From Chloroflexota bacterium (GTDB lineage Bacteria > Chloroflexota > Anaerolineae > UBA2200), in contig JAUWJD010000031.1 in NCBI GenBank assembly GCA_030607875.1, positions 1 to 45,194 of the forward strand: a stretch of 45,194 nt of DNA, in the 5' to 3' direction. The translations under genes and the position numbers were made by a program. This document shows, one piece after another, positions 1-8,305 of the stretch (within the stretch, counting starts at the first letter, position 1; the number at the start of each line of letters is the position of its first letter). A model generated the notes under the pieces. It saw only the letters and a program-made list of their open reading frames with translations, made no database searches and was not told the origin of the DNA.

Positions 1-2
1 CA

Positions 3-914
3 CCAACCGCCACCCGGCCAACCACAGCTACTACCACAGCCACGGTTACGCAAACAGCGACACCAACCGCCACCCGGCCACCCACAGCTACGGCCACCGC
101 CACGGCGACGCGACCACCGGTCACCGAACTGGAGTTCGGCGATGCACCAGAGGGTAGTGGCGCGATGGCCTATCCGTGGTTGGGCATCAACGGATCGTTC
201 CCCACCTGTTGGAGCGCTGGCCCGCTTGGCTGGATCGAACACAACAACTTTGGCGCGTTCTTCGGCCCAGGCTTTGATCTCGAAGTAGACGGCAACGCCG
301 GTGGGTGCCCCCCTCCGCGCTGCTTCCCGCCCTACGATCAGGATGAATGCTTCCAGGACGGCGATGCAGGGCTGCTGATGCCCCAGCCCTTTACCCTTGA
401 TGCTGCTCTCAACGTGCTCCCCTGCGCCAACTCTGACGGCACACCGCTTGGCAGCACCTGCCAAACCGCTGTGTGGGGCGTAGACGTAGATATCGAGGTC
501 CACCACCCCATGCCCGGGCAGACGACCGGTTTCGTCAATGTGCTCATAGACTGGAACCAGGATGGCCGCTGGGGCGGCGCCTCCACCTGTCCGGGGAATC
601 CGCCCCTACCCGCTCCTGAACACGTGCTGGTTGATTTTCGGGTTCCCAACGGCTTTGACGGCCCACTTTCTGTGTTGCTCCCGCCGCCCTTCCTGCTCGG
701 ACCCAATCCCAGGTTTGTGTGGGCCAGGTTCTCCATCAGCGAGCGACCCGTTGGCGCCGGCTGGGATGGACAGGGAAGTTTCGAGGACGGGGAGACGGAG
801 GACTACCTGCTTCTGGTCCATCTTGCAGAAGAGCCTACGCCGACAGCCACGCCGACGCGGCCAGCCTTCCAGTTGTACCTGCCGATCGTGCTCAGACGGC
901 ATCGGCCCGGCTGA
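3..914 (+). CDS. GEVED-domain surface protein, 3' part (5' end outside window)
   Basis: The frame is open from base 3 with no start, so only the C-terminal ~303 residues are seen. It begins with a low-complexity Thr/Pro/Ala linker (PTATRPT type, about 45 residues). The next segment starts ELEFGDAPEGSGAMAYP and runs to an acidic EDGETEDYLLLV, with VLIDWNQDGRW and RFSISERP between; this is the hallmark layout of a GEVED domain, found in secreted and cell-surface proteins. A second short TPTATPT linker leads to the C-terminal tail LYLPIVLRRHRPG, a YLPxV-type ending I associate with Chloroflexota exported proteins. Internal ATG codons (for example at 165) lie inside the domain and are not likely starts. 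Ligand and role are unknown; an extracellular or cell-wall location is inferred. Confidence 0.85.
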   Translation, partial: PTATRPTTATTTATVTQTATPTATRPPTATATATATRPPVTELEFGDAPEGSGAMAYPWLGINGSFPTCWSAGPLGWIEHNNFGAFFGPGFDLEVDGNAGGCPPPRCFPPYDQDECFQDGDAGLLMPQPFTLDAALNVLPCANSDGTPLGSTCQTAVWGVDVDIEVHHPMPGQTTGFVNVLIDWNQDGRWGGASTCPGNPPLPAPEHVLVDFRVPNGFDGPLSVLLPPPFLLGPNPRFVWARFSISERPVGAGWDGQGSFEDGETEDYLLLVHLAEEPTPTATPTRPAFQLYLPIVLRRHRPG

Positions 915-1099
915 GGGCAATCCGAGACCGGGTTTCTAGTGCAACCCAGCTTCCCTTTGCCGGCAGGGGCGGTTTACACAACGTGTCTCGCCCCCCAGCC
1001 GAGCAACGGTGGCTGTTCGCTATCCACCCTCTATACTATGGGCAGAGTTGAGAGGCAAGGCTGTGGCCTGCAGACATCCACGACGTGGAGGTACACACC

Positions 1100-1171
1100 A
1101 GATTGGTCACCTGGCCAAGCCAGAGATTGGCCACCTGTCCAGTCGCAAGATTGCCCGGTTGCCCGATGCGT
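1100..1171 (+). repeat. Three 24-bp imperfect tandem repeats upstream of the patatin gene
   Basis: Units start at 1100, 1124 and 1148 with an exact 24-bp period. The first two share AGATTGGYCACCTGKCC; the third (AGATTGCCCGGTTGCCC) is more diverged. The array ends 17 bp before the -10-like TACAAT at 1189, so it covers the region where an activator or repressor would bind. Regulatory use is inference. The rest of 915-1234 holds no gene; TATACT at 1032 is a second possible -10. Confidence 0.55.
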
Positions 1172-1186
1172 CGGTGCGTCATCTGT

Positions 1187-1194
1187 GCTACAAT
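1187..1194 (+). promoter_or_regulatory. Candidate extended -10 promoter for the patatin-like gene
   Basis: TACAAT at 1189-1194 is preceded by TG at 1186-1187, giving an extended -10. No convincing -35 lies 17 bp upstream; TTGCCC at 1159 is 24 bp away. The predicted start of transcription is about 35 bases before the ATG at 1235. Confidence 0.4.
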
Positions 1195-1234
1195 GTAATG
1201 GATAGCAGACGGGGCAACTGCCGGGAGACAGGCG

Positions 1235-2377
1235 ATGAAGATCGGATTGAGCCTCTCCGGAGGAGGATTCCGAGCCACAGTTTTCCATTTGGGAGTGCTG
1301 GCCAGGCTGGCGGAGGAAGACCGCCTGGAAGATGTGGCCTACCTGTCCACCGTTTCCGGCGGTAGCCTGTGCGTCGGCCTGGTGTATGCGCGCAGCGGTT
1401 TCCGTTGGCCGTCCAGTGTGCACTTTCTCGAGAAGGTGTTGCCCCAGGCTCGCGAACTGCTGACCACGCAGGATCTGCAGTTCGGCATGATCGGGCGCGT
1501 GCTAAGGTCGCCATCGCGCATCTTTGGAACCCGGGCGGATGACCTGTCCTTGCTGCTGCAAAAGCGATGGGGGGTGACAGCCAGCCTCTGCGCCCTGCCA
1601 GAACGTCCGCGCTGGATGATCAATGCCACGTGCTATGAGACGGGGAAGAACTGGCGCTTTGAACGCTCTCGCATGGGCGACTATGTGTTTGGATATACCC
1701 ACGACACCGACATCCCGCTCAGCGACGCGCTGGCGGCCTCCGCTGGCTTTCCAGGCCTGATCGGCCCCCTGGTTTTCGACACGCGCTCCTGTTCCTGGTT
1801 CAACTACACGTATGGAGCAAAGGCGGAGACAGAGCCGACCCAGGCGACCTACTCCCGATTGCATCTCTGGGATGGAGGCGTTTATGACAATCTGGGATTG
1901 GAGGGCCTGCACAGTTTCGTGGAAGGGTGGCGCCAGGACATGGATTTCCTGATCGTGAGCGATGGCTGCTGCAAGTTGAAACCGGAAGCACACCGTCCGT
2001 GGAAGGCCGCTGATCGGATGATCAGAGGCATCATGCTGGATCAGATCCGCTCACTGCGGTTCAGAGCTGTGCTGGAGCGCTTCATAAACCACCAGGATCC
2101 CGGGTGCTACCTGCAGATCGGTGCCACTTGTCAGCAGGTTCTGCGAGACGCTGACCGGGAAGAGGAGAGCTCGCAGCTATGCCCACATTGTCTTGGCAAA
2201 GACAGAGTCGACCGCGCTGCGGAAATGGGAACGGACATCAGACAGCTATCCCTTGAGGGTTTCCAGAGGCTGTTTCGACACGGATTTGAGGTGGCCGACT
2301 GCACGCTCTACGCCTATCACCCGACCAAGTTCCGGTACGTCGGTTATGACAACTCCTTCTGCAGCGCGGTGGACTGA
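1235..2377 (+). CDS. Patatin-like phospholipase family protein
   Basis: 380 residues. The N-terminus MKIGLSLSGGGFRATVFHLGVL carries the glycine-rich oxyanion-hole motif (GGGxR type) of patatin-like lipid acyl hydrolases. The nucleophile elbow is STVSGGSL near residue 45, where Ser is the expected catalytic residue; the first Gly of the usual GxSxG is replaced by Thr. The catalytic Asp is in WDGGVYDNLGLEGL (the DGG/DGA motif) near residue 215. Patatin-like enzymes use this Ser-Asp dyad to release fatty acids from membrane lipids. No signal peptide is visible, so it is probably cytoplasmic or membrane-associated. A CPHC motif near residue 313 may bind metal or form a disulfide. The ATG follows GGGAGACAGGCG, a usable ribosome binding site. 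The gene stands alone; its physiological substrate cannot be told. Confidence 0.88.
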   Translation: MKIGLSLSGGGFRATVFHLGVLARLAEEDRLEDVAYLSTVSGGSLCVGLVYARSGFRWPSSVHFLEKVLPQARELLTTQDLQFGMIGRVLRSPSRIFGTRADDLSLLLQKRWGVTASLCALPERPRWMINATCYETGKNWRFERSRMGDYVFGYTHDTDIPLSDALAASAGFPGLIGPLVFDTRSCSWFNYTYGAKAETEPTQATYSRLHLWDGGVYDNLGLEGLHSFVEGWRQDMDFLIVSDGCCKLKPEAHRPWKAADRMIRGIMLDQIRSLRFRAVLERFINHQDPGCYLQIGATCQQVLRDADREEESSQLCPHCLGKDRVDRAAEMGTDIRQLSLEGFQRLFRHGFEVADCTLYAYHPTKFRYVGYDNSFCSAVD

Positions 2378-2431
2378 TGCAGGCAGCCTCCCACCGCACC
2401 GACCGCAGAACACGCAGAGGAATAGATAGCT

Positions 2432-2502
2432 CTGAACACAAAGGCACCAAGACACAAAGTTTGGATTTGATTCCCTTTATGTCTTCGCGTCTTGGTGGTT
2501 GC
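2432..2502. repeat. ACACAAAG/CTTCGTGT-type inverted intergenic repeat
   Basis: Left arm 2432-2459 (rich in ACACAAAG and ACCAAGAC) and right arm 2475-2502 (CTTTATGTCTTCG, GTCTTGGTGG) are imperfect reverse complements. The copy lies 55 bp after the patatin stop. The preceding CGCAGAACACGCAGAGG (2405-2420) belongs to a similar family of low-complexity repeats seen again at 27275. Confidence 0.6.
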
Positions 2503-2510
2503 ACATCGAT

Positions 2511-2873
2511 CTACAGAGTACTGCGCCGAAGGTCGCTAAACTCGAACAGCACTTTCATATCGCCGAAGGTCCCGCCGAAGGTCTTGGCGAAGACAAGGTC
2601 GTAGATCTTGCCGAAGGCAAGGTCATAGATCTTGCCAAAGGCAAGGCCGCAGGCGACAGTTCGTGCTCTGCGTGTGCTCTGCATGTGCTCTGCATGCCCC
2701 GTGGGCACCCGTGGGCACCCGTGGGCACCTGCGGGCGACGGGCGACCGCCGAAGGTCTTGGCGAAGACAAGGCCGAAGGTCTCGCCGGAGGCGATGGCAC
2801 CGACGGGATGGCTTGACGGGACGATGATTCAGTGAAATGCGTTTAGCAACCTTCGGTGCACGAAGCAGTAGAA
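2511..2873. mobile_element. MITE-like element, long copy (363 bp, terminal inverted repeats)
   Basis: The ends are inverted repeats: TGCGCCGAAGGTCGCTAAAC at 2522-2541 and, reading inward on the other strand, TGCACCGAAGGTTGCTAAAC at 2860-2841 (18 of 20 identical). The flanks CTAC... and ...GTAG also match in part. The interior contains several tandem variants of a GATCTTGCC(R)AAGGCAAGG unit (2580-2650), a run of GTGGGCACCC units (2700-2730) and CCGAAGGTCTTGGCGAAGACAAGG units. A second, shorter copy is at 35288-35477 with both ends conserved. No transposase is encoded, so it would be a non-autonomous element. Most of the 2378-2965 gap is this element. Confidence 0.75.
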
Positions 2874-2965
2874 CTGCTGGCGAGGCCGCAACTCCAGGCA
2901 CATGCTGTGCGTATTACACAAAGGAAGCACAATAGGTTGAGACGAAAAGGAGGACAAAGAGAGAC

Positions 2966-3325
2966 ATGGAAATGAAAAAACACGTAACAGTGATCGCAGC
3001 ACTGCGCATCGGCTTCGGTGTCTTGGGGCTGGTGATCGCGGCGTTCCTCTTCGTGGCCATCGTTGGCGGCGGGCTCATTTCAGGGGACAGGGACGCAATC
3101 GCAATCACGGGGGTCGTCGGCACGGCGATCGCTGGCTTTTTAGGCGTCTTTTCGGTGCCATACCTCATCGCTGGCGCTGGCCTGCTCAGGTTCAAGCCCT
3201 GGGCGCGGATGCTGAACCTGATCCTGGCCGCCCTGGACCTGGCCAATGTTCCCATCGGCACCCTGTTGGGCCTCTATACTTTCTGGGTGCTGCTGCAAGA
3301 CGACGCCGACAAGCTGTTCTCCTAG
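2966..3325 (+). CDS. Small membrane protein, four predicted TM segments
   Basis: 119 residues, strongly hydrophobic. Four segments can be marked by eye: about 10-37, 45-62, 65-80 and 85-110. The C-terminal part (LLRFKPWARMLNLILAAL, then YTFWVLLQDDADKLF) resembles the common bacterial pattern of small integral membrane proteins whose last helix ends in a YxLWVLL...LF motif. I do not recognise a function. The start is supported by AAGGAGGACAAAGAGAGAC just before ATG. The next gene follows 80 bp later with a palindrome between, so co-transcription is possible. Confidence 0.7.
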   Translation: MEMKKHVTVIAALRIGFGVLGLVIAAFLFVAIVGGGLISGDRDAIAITGVVGTAIAGFLGVFSVPYLIAGAGLLRFKPWARMLNLILAALDLANVPIGTLLGLYTFWVLLQDDADKLFS

Positions 3326-3353
3326 CCCGGCAAAGACCTGCGTGACCCAACCA

Positions 3354-3384
3354 GACCTGACAGGTTTTGGAGACCTGTCAGGTC
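3354..3384. repeat. GACCTGACAGGT palindrome
   Basis: A perfect 12-bp stem (3354-3365 with 3373-3384) with a 7-nt loop. It shares its GACCTG-x-CAGGT core with the palindrome at 4893. It sits just before the ribosome binding site of the next gene and lacks a T run, so a REP-like repeat is more likely than a terminator. Confidence 0.65.
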
Positions 3385-3405
3385 CAGCCCGCAAGGAGGC
3401 GTGCG

Positions 3406-4755
3406 ATGGAGCAAGACTGGGACGAGATCCTCCAAGAGCGGTCTGCCGACATCGTGGACAGCCTCCTGGGCCTCAGCCTGGGCCTGGGGGCCTACTCTCT
3501 GACCGGCTTTGCCATCACTGAGATGCAAGATGTGGGCCTGGCGCTGGTCTACTTCTCCATCCTCTTCCTGCTGACGGTCATCTTCTGGAGGGGCATCTCC
3601 AGATCGCTGGCCCTGGCACGCTATGACGACCGGCTGTTCATAATCAACTTTCTCCTCGGGGCGCTGCTGGTGGTGACGCCTCTGTGCCTGCGGCTGATGC
3701 TCTCTGCACAAACACAAGTCAGGGAGCTGGGGCATGACCTCTTTCCCTTGATCATGGCCGCACTGTCCTTCCTGGGTGCTCTGGGACAGGTCATCGTGCT
3801 GCGCCAGGGCATCGCTACCCCCAGACGGGAGCGCATGGAGATGTTGACCATGACCGCTGGGTTTGGGGTGTACTGCCTGGTCTTTCTGCTGTCGATGCGA
3901 ATCCCCGCCGACGTCACCGTCGCCGACCATCTTCCGCAAGTAGCAGTCCGCCTTCCCGCAGCTCTGCGCCAAATCCCTGCGCGCATGGGGGCCTGGGTGG
4001 CGCCCTTCCTGCTCTGGGCGGTGATCGAGGACCTGTTGGCACACGTAGCCGGATGGTTTGGCCGTACACCAGAGGAGGAAACGCCCGATCTGCTGGCATC
4101 AAAGAGGGCCCTCACGCAGAAGGTACAGGCCATGGCCAACTCGGTCTTTGCCATGGCCCTTGGCCTGTGTGCCTACTCTCTGACCGATTTTCATATTGCA
4201 GGCAGGGAGGACCTGATCATGGCCCTCCTATACTTCGCCTTCACCTTCCTGGTGATCCTGCTGTTCTGGGGAGAGCTGTTCCGCGCCTTTGCCGCCGTGG
4301 TCTACTTCGACGACACGCTGGTCTGGGGCACGATATTCCTGACCTACACCATCACGCTGCTGCCCTTCTTCTTCCGGCTAGTACTGTCGCCGGACGCCAA
4401 GGTGGCCAACGTCGGCCTGACGGCCTTCCCAATCTGTATGGCAGCGGCAGCAGTTGTGGCTTCCAGTGTGTTCTTCCTGGCGCTCCGACGTCGCACCATC
4501 GCCATCCCCAAGGATGACCTGATGGAGTTGCAGCGCATGGCCTTTGGCGGCCCGGTAATGGCCGTTGTCTTCTTGGCCTCGCTGCGTCTTCCGGCGAACC
4601 TCACGGTCCAGGCGCGGCTGCCTGAACTGGCAAGCAGGATCGCCTTGCTCCCTGGCGCTTATCCTTTGCGTGCCTTGTCCTGGTGGGCCGCCTTGCTGGC
4701 CTTTATCCTGGTCTTGGCCATCGCGGAGTTCGTCATGGAGAAGCTGTCGTCATGA
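3406..4755 (+). CDS. Tandem-duplicated TMEM175/DUF1211-like membrane protein
   Basis: 449 residues built from two homologous halves of about 215 residues, each with around six hydrophobic segments. Half 1 (about 10-205) has SLLGLSLGLGAYSLTGF and LVYFSILFLLTVIFWRGI; half 2 (about 235-445) has SVFAMALGLCAYSLTDF and LLYFAFTFLVILLFWGEL followed by FDDTLVWGTIFLTYTITLLPFF. Helix order, the FW motif in helix 3 and the llPFF helix resemble TMEM175 (DUF1211) potassium-channel subunits, but the FSD signature of helix 1 is degenerate (ANS-VF in half 2, VDS-LL in half 1). Known bacterial members usually carry one six-TM unit. The start at 3406 is chosen over an upstream in-frame ATG at 3367 because AAGGAGG (3393-3399) lies just before it. 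Channel function is inference. Confidence 0.6.
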   Translation: MEQDWDEILQERSADIVDSLLGLSLGLGAYSLTGFAITEMQDVGLALVYFSILFLLTVIFWRGISRSLALARYDDRLFIINFLLGALLVVTPLCLRLMLSAQTQVRELGHDLFPLIMAALSFLGALGQVIVLRQGIATPRRERMEMLTMTAGFGVYCLVFLLSMRIPADVTVADHLPQVAVRLPAALRQIPARMGAWVAPFLLWAVIEDLLAHVAGWFGRTPEEETPDLLASKRALTQKVQAMANSVFAMALGLCAYSLTDFHIAGREDLIMALLYFAFTFLVILLFWGELFRAFAAVVYFDDTLVWGTIFLTYTITLLPFFFRLVLSPDAKVANVGLTAFPICMAAAAVVASSVFFLALRRRTIAIPKDDLMELQRMAFGGPVMAVVFLASLRLPANLTVQARLPELASRIALLPGAYPLRALSWWAALLAFILVLAIAEFVMEKLSS

Positions 4756-4892
4756 CAAAGCCGGCCAGACGCAGGCCAGGGCGAGCTTTGACACCGCTCG
4801 TGCAGCGACCGTGACACCTGTGCTTCGCTTCGCGAGAGGCAGAAGATGCCGTATGATGCAGCTACAGAAGGGACTGCCGTGCAGAACAACGC

Positions 4893-4925
4893 AGACCTGC
4901 CAGGTTTGGGAAACCTGGCAGGTCT
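4893..4925. repeat. AGACCTGCCAGGTTT palindrome
   Basis: A perfect 15-bp stem (4893-4907 with 4911-4925) and a GGG loop. It is a stronger relative of the palindrome at 3354 and lies 138 bp after the membrane protein gene. A role as terminator or REP element cannot be told apart. Confidence 0.7.
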
Positions 4926-4978
4926 TCTCTGACGTCAAACGAAAGCCAGCCTCATCGGGCCAAGGCGGATGTGCTTCA

Positions 4979-5018
4979 CCGCATGTAGGGGCAATTCATG
5001 AATTGCCCCTACATGCGG
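4979..5018. repeat. 40-bp perfect palindrome with TAGGGGCAATTCATGAATT core
   Basis: The 40 bases read identically on both strands, with no spacer. This is a cruciform-capable sequence of the GGGGCAATTCATGAATTGCCCC type that I recall as a dispersed intergenic repeat in several bacterial phyla. The 4756-5395 gap contains no gene; besides the two palindromes and the leader described next I see nothing in it. Confidence 0.75.
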
Positions 5019-5202
5019 ATTAATGCCGGCAGGCAGCGCGATGCCCTGTCCCCCTCCTCTGCAGCTCGCCATGCACCCCAAACTCGACGAGTCCAGAAGA
5101 AAGCCCAGTACCTGCAAGCCTGTAACTACATAGCTACCGAACTGCTACCGAAAATCTACTTAATTTGGTGACTTTATTCACCTTTTTCTCATGTTTGTGA
5201 GG

Positions 5203-5395
5203 TATACTTAGCCGCAGAGTCCAGTGGCGCTGGCCTCTGCAGCAACAGGCAGTGGGCAAATGCTGTATGCCACCCATTATCGCCCGCGGCGGCGGAAAGG
5301 AAGCCGTTCCGGCCTTTCTGTGTACCCTGGGCCCGTTGCCTCTGCTGGGCCCAGACGTTGAAGAACACACTGATATAGTTAGGGGAATCGGGACA
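5203..5395 (+). promoter_or_regulatory. Promoter and hairpin-rich leader of the GEVED/DUF11 gene
   Basis: TATACT at 5203-5208 is a good -10. The ~180-nt stretch before the ATG at 5396 can fold into at least three hairpins: GCAGAG 5214-5219 with CTCTGC 5235-5240 (extended by CCAG/CTGG), GGAAAGG with CCTTTC near 5294-5318, and TGGGCCC with GGGCCCA near 5329-5353. It matches no riboswitch class I know. Structure is read by eye only. Confidence 0.4.
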
Positions 5396-8215
5396 ATGGC
5401 TACAGTCAAGGTACGCAAGCTTCTGCAAGGCATCATCTCCGTAGGCATCATCTGGGCGACATTGGCGGCTCTTGGCGTGCTTGCCATTGTCGTTTCGGCA
5501 CTCCCGGCGGGGAGCTTCCAACAAGAAGCCTCCGACTCGGCGGTTGCAGTTCAGGAACCACCCCAGGTACCCGGCGCCAAATCAGCCCTTTCTGCAGGAG
5601 CGATGGGGCTTCCTGAGGTTGCGCCGTTGAACGCCGTCGATCCGCCGACGGTCAACGGTCTCTTTTATGGGGACGGTGACGACAGCAGGTACAACCTATA
5701 CGCGGAGAACCCGGGCCGCTCTGCACTCTACTACTACCTGGACGGCACAACGCTCTACGCGGCGCTGGTGATTAGCTCGAGCGTGAATGACAACGTATTC
5801 GGGGTCAAGAAGTGCAATCCTCCCGCCAGCGCGCCCGACAAGGACTATCTGGCGAGTGCAGGCTGGTGCCCCGGCCCGGCGCACGATGTCAACGACCTCA
5901 TCGCCTCAGATCACTCTGTCTGGGTGTTCGCCTGTGGGGGCATCTCATGGACCTGGCAGCAGGACTATGCGCATGACGCCGACGATGACCTGGACGCAAG
6001 CGAGGCCGACTGGATTTCGGATCCCTTCTGCACCCCGGGACCGAGGTGCGCCGCAGCCGGCACTCCGCCGCCTGGTTTCATTACCAGCGCCAGCTCGCTG
6101 CAATGGAATCTGAACCATCACGCTCCCGCGACCAGCACCTGGGATGTTACGCTGGGAGGGAATCGGGCCTACTCCGGTTGGAAGTCACCTGACGACCAGG
6201 AGTGGCCAGTGTCCGATAACGACGTCACCGACGAAGGCTGGCCAACGTACGACACGGTGCATGACTGGGAGTGGGCTATGGTGTACGAAGCCAGCATGGA
6301 CATCAGCCACTGCAGCGGCGCGCCGTTTACGCTGTGGCCCGTCTCTGGGCACAACTCTCCTTCAAAAGACGGTGAAGAGAACGTGCCGCTGTACGACTGG
6401 GGCGACAATCCGGATACCGGCGTTGGGACTGGGGTGGGCAATTACCAGACCCTCAACAGCGATGGCGGCCCCAGCCACCAAATCGTGTTGGATCTCTACA
6501 TGGGGTCTATTGTGGATCCGGAATCGGACGGCCAGCCGGGCGCCGGTGCCAACAACGACGACAACACCCCGCCAGAGTTCGCCGATGACGAGGATGGCGT
6601 GCTCGTTGCCGACCTGAGCCTGGCGCCGCTCGGCGCAGATACCGTGCGCGTCACCGCTACCAACTTGACCGGCTCAGCGGCGGTCCTGTGGGGCTTTATC
6701 GATTTCGATGCCAATGGCTATTTCACCAACACTGGTGAAAGCGCAACTGTAGCCGTGCCGAACGGGAGCACCAATGTGCAGTTCACGTTGGCCTTTACGG
6801 TGCCCGTCGGGGCAGCGTCGAGCACCTATGCGCGCTTCCGGCTGAGCACCGATACGCAAGCTGCTGCGCTGCCCACAGGCCCCGCTTCGGACGGCGAGGT
6901 CGAGGACTACCTCGTACAGATCGGGGAGGAAACTCCGACGCCGACGCCCACGCCCACCGAAACGTCGACACCTACTGCGACGGACACTTCTACACCCACG
7001 CCCACCGAAACGCCGACACCTCAGGAAACTCCGACGCCGACGTCCACGCCCACCGAAACGTCGACACCTACTCCGACGACCACCGAGACGCGTCTGCCGG
7101 GCATCATCGAGGCCATCAAGTACCGGCCACACGGTGAGATCTGCGCGACGTGGAACTTTTGGTACTACATCCATATCACCAACACCACCGACGCGGTCGT
7201 CCACAGCATTGTAGTGACGGACACCCTGCCGGCAGGCATCGCGCCGTGGTCTGTGCAGGTCAGCCCAGGAGGCGTGTTCGACGGCGTGGACACAGTGGTC
7301 TGGCACCTGGGCAACCTGGGGAGCTATGGGTCTATCCATCTGTGGATCAAAGCGCAGACCTACTCCTCGGCTGTTGGAGCTTGCATCACCAATAGAGCTT
7401 GGATCAATGCCCAAGAGCTCGACGTGCCCGTTCTGGTGACCGACACGGCCTGCGTCCGCGATTGTCGAACTCCGACATCGACAGCCACTGCGACCGCCAC
7501 GCAGACCGCGACAGCGACGCCCACGTCTTCGCCAACCGCGACGGCTACGCAGACCAGTACGCCGACGGCGAGCCCCACGCCAGTCGGTGAGCTGTCGCTG
7601 AGCAAGTTCCGCCCGCACGGGGATGTGGTGGCCACCTACACCTTCTGGTACTACATCTACGTGCACAATGGCACCAACGAGACACTCACCAACGTCGTGG
7701 TCACCGACGTGCTGCCCGAGGGTATCGCCCCCTACTCCGTGCGGGTGAGCGATGGCGGTGCATTCGATGGCGAGAGCACGGTGACCTGGGAGTTGGATAG
7801 TCTGGATCCAGGCGAGGGCATGTACCTGTGGATCTGCGCCAATACCTACACTTGGGCTGCGGGCATGACGTTGAGCAATGTGGCCATGGTCGAGGCAGAT
7901 GGAGTGCTACCGGTGTATGCGTATGACCAGGCCTTGGTCTACTGGCCACCGGAGCCGACGGCAACGCCGACGGGCACGCCCACGGCTACGCGGACGCCGA
8001 CGTCAACATCGACAGCACCACCTACGGCTACGCAGACGCCTACGCCTACTCTGCCGCCTGTTTACACGTCGACGCCTTCGCCTACGGGCACGATCACGGT
8101 GGTGCCGACGGCAACGGAAACGCGTACAGCGACCCCGACGCCCACGGCCACAAGTGTCGGACCGCAGGTCATATACAATCTCTACCTGTCGACGGTAAAG
8201 GTGGACGTGCCGTAG
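5396..8215 (+). CDS. Large secreted GEVED/DUF11-type surface protein
   Basis: 939 residues from the ATG at 5396, chosen because a hydrophobic signal/anchor segment (IISVGIIWATLAALGVLAIVV, preceded by KVRK) then sits at the N-terminus; an upstream in-frame start would bury it. Order of parts: a ~320-residue N-terminal ectodomain with YGDGDDSRYNLY and many Asp/Trp; a GEVED domain (DNTPPEFADDEDGV through ASDGEVEDYLVQI, about 400-505); a Thr/Pro linker; a DUF11-like domain (FWYYIHITNTTDAVVHSIVVTDTLPAGIAP region); a linker; a second closely similar DUF11-like domain; a third linker; and the tail VIYNLYLSTVKV. Repeated DUF11 modules on glycosylatable Thr/Pro linkers suggest an extended cell-surface adhesin or sheath protein. 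A strong terminator follows. Confidence 0.85.
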   Translation: MATVKVRKLLQGIISVGIIWATLAALGVLAIVVSALPAGSFQQEASDSAVAVQEPPQVPGAKSALSAGAMGLPEVAPLNAVDPPTVNGLFYGDGDDSRYNLYAENPGRSALYYYLDGTTLYAALVISSSVNDNVFGVKKCNPPASAPDKDYLASAGWCPGPAHDVNDLIASDHSVWVFACGGISWTWQQDYAHDADDDLDASEADWISDPFCTPGPRCAAAGTPPPGFITSASSLQWNLNHHAPATSTWDVTLGGNRAYSGWKSPDDQEWPVSDNDVTDEGWPTYDTVHDWEWAMVYEASMDISHCSGAPFTLWPVSGHNSPSKDGEENVPLYDWGDNPDTGVGTGVGNYQTLNSDGGPSHQIVLDLYMGSIVDPESDGQPGAGANNDDNTPPEFADDEDGVLVADLSLAPLGADTVRVTATNLTGSAAVLWGFIDFDANGYFTNTGESATVAVPNGSTNVQFTLAFTVPVGAASSTYARFRLSTDTQAAALPTGPASDGEVEDYLVQIGEETPTPTPTPTETSTPTATDTSTPTPTETPTPQETPTPTSTPTETSTPTPTTTETRLPGIIEAIKYRPHGEICATWNFWYYIHITNTTDAVVHSIVVTDTLPAGIAPWSVQVSPGGVFDGVDTVVWHLGNLGSYGSIHLWIKAQTYSSAVGACITNRAWINAQELDVPVLVTDTACVRDCRTPTSTATATATQTATATPTSSPTATATQTSTPTASPTPVGELSLSKFRPHGDVVATYTFWYYIYVHNGTNETLTNVVVTDVLPEGIAPYSVRVSDGGAFDGESTVTWELDSLDPGEGMYLWICANTYTWAAGMTLSNVAMVEADGVLPVYAYDQALVYWPPEPTATPTGTPTATRTPTSTSTAPPTATQTPTPTLPPVYTSTPSPTGTITVVPTATETRTATPTPTATSVGPQVIYNLYLSTVKVDVP

Positions 8216-8267
8216 CGCAAGGGCGCTAGAGGTGGCGGACACCTCTGTGGCCTCTATGCAGTGCTGA

Positions 8268-8305
8268 AGAAACCCGGTCCTTGCGAGATGCCGGGTTTCT
8301 TTTTG
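8268..8305 (+). terminator. Rho-independent terminator after the surface protein gene
   Basis: Stem AGAAACCCGG (8268-8277) pairs perfectly with CCGGGTTTCT (8291-8300), loop of 13 nt, followed directly by TTTT. A 7-bp hairpin (8228-8246) precedes it. The ACCGGGTTTCT motif recurs at 924-936 and 11823-11835, so this may be a family of exported terminators. From 8306 to 8535 I see nothing else. Confidence 0.85.

Noticed and set aside
1..120. TPTATRP-type tandem sequence looking like a microsatellite or CRISPR-like repeat
   Set aside because: It reads as a continuous Thr/Pro linker in frame with the downstream GEVED domain, with no spacers of defined length.
6674..7666. 330-residue minus-strand open frame inside the surface protein gene
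   Set aside because: It is rich in Arg and low-complexity (RRCRRFGGRGRRRR) as expected for the antisense of Thr/Pro codons, and the plus-strand product has clear domains.
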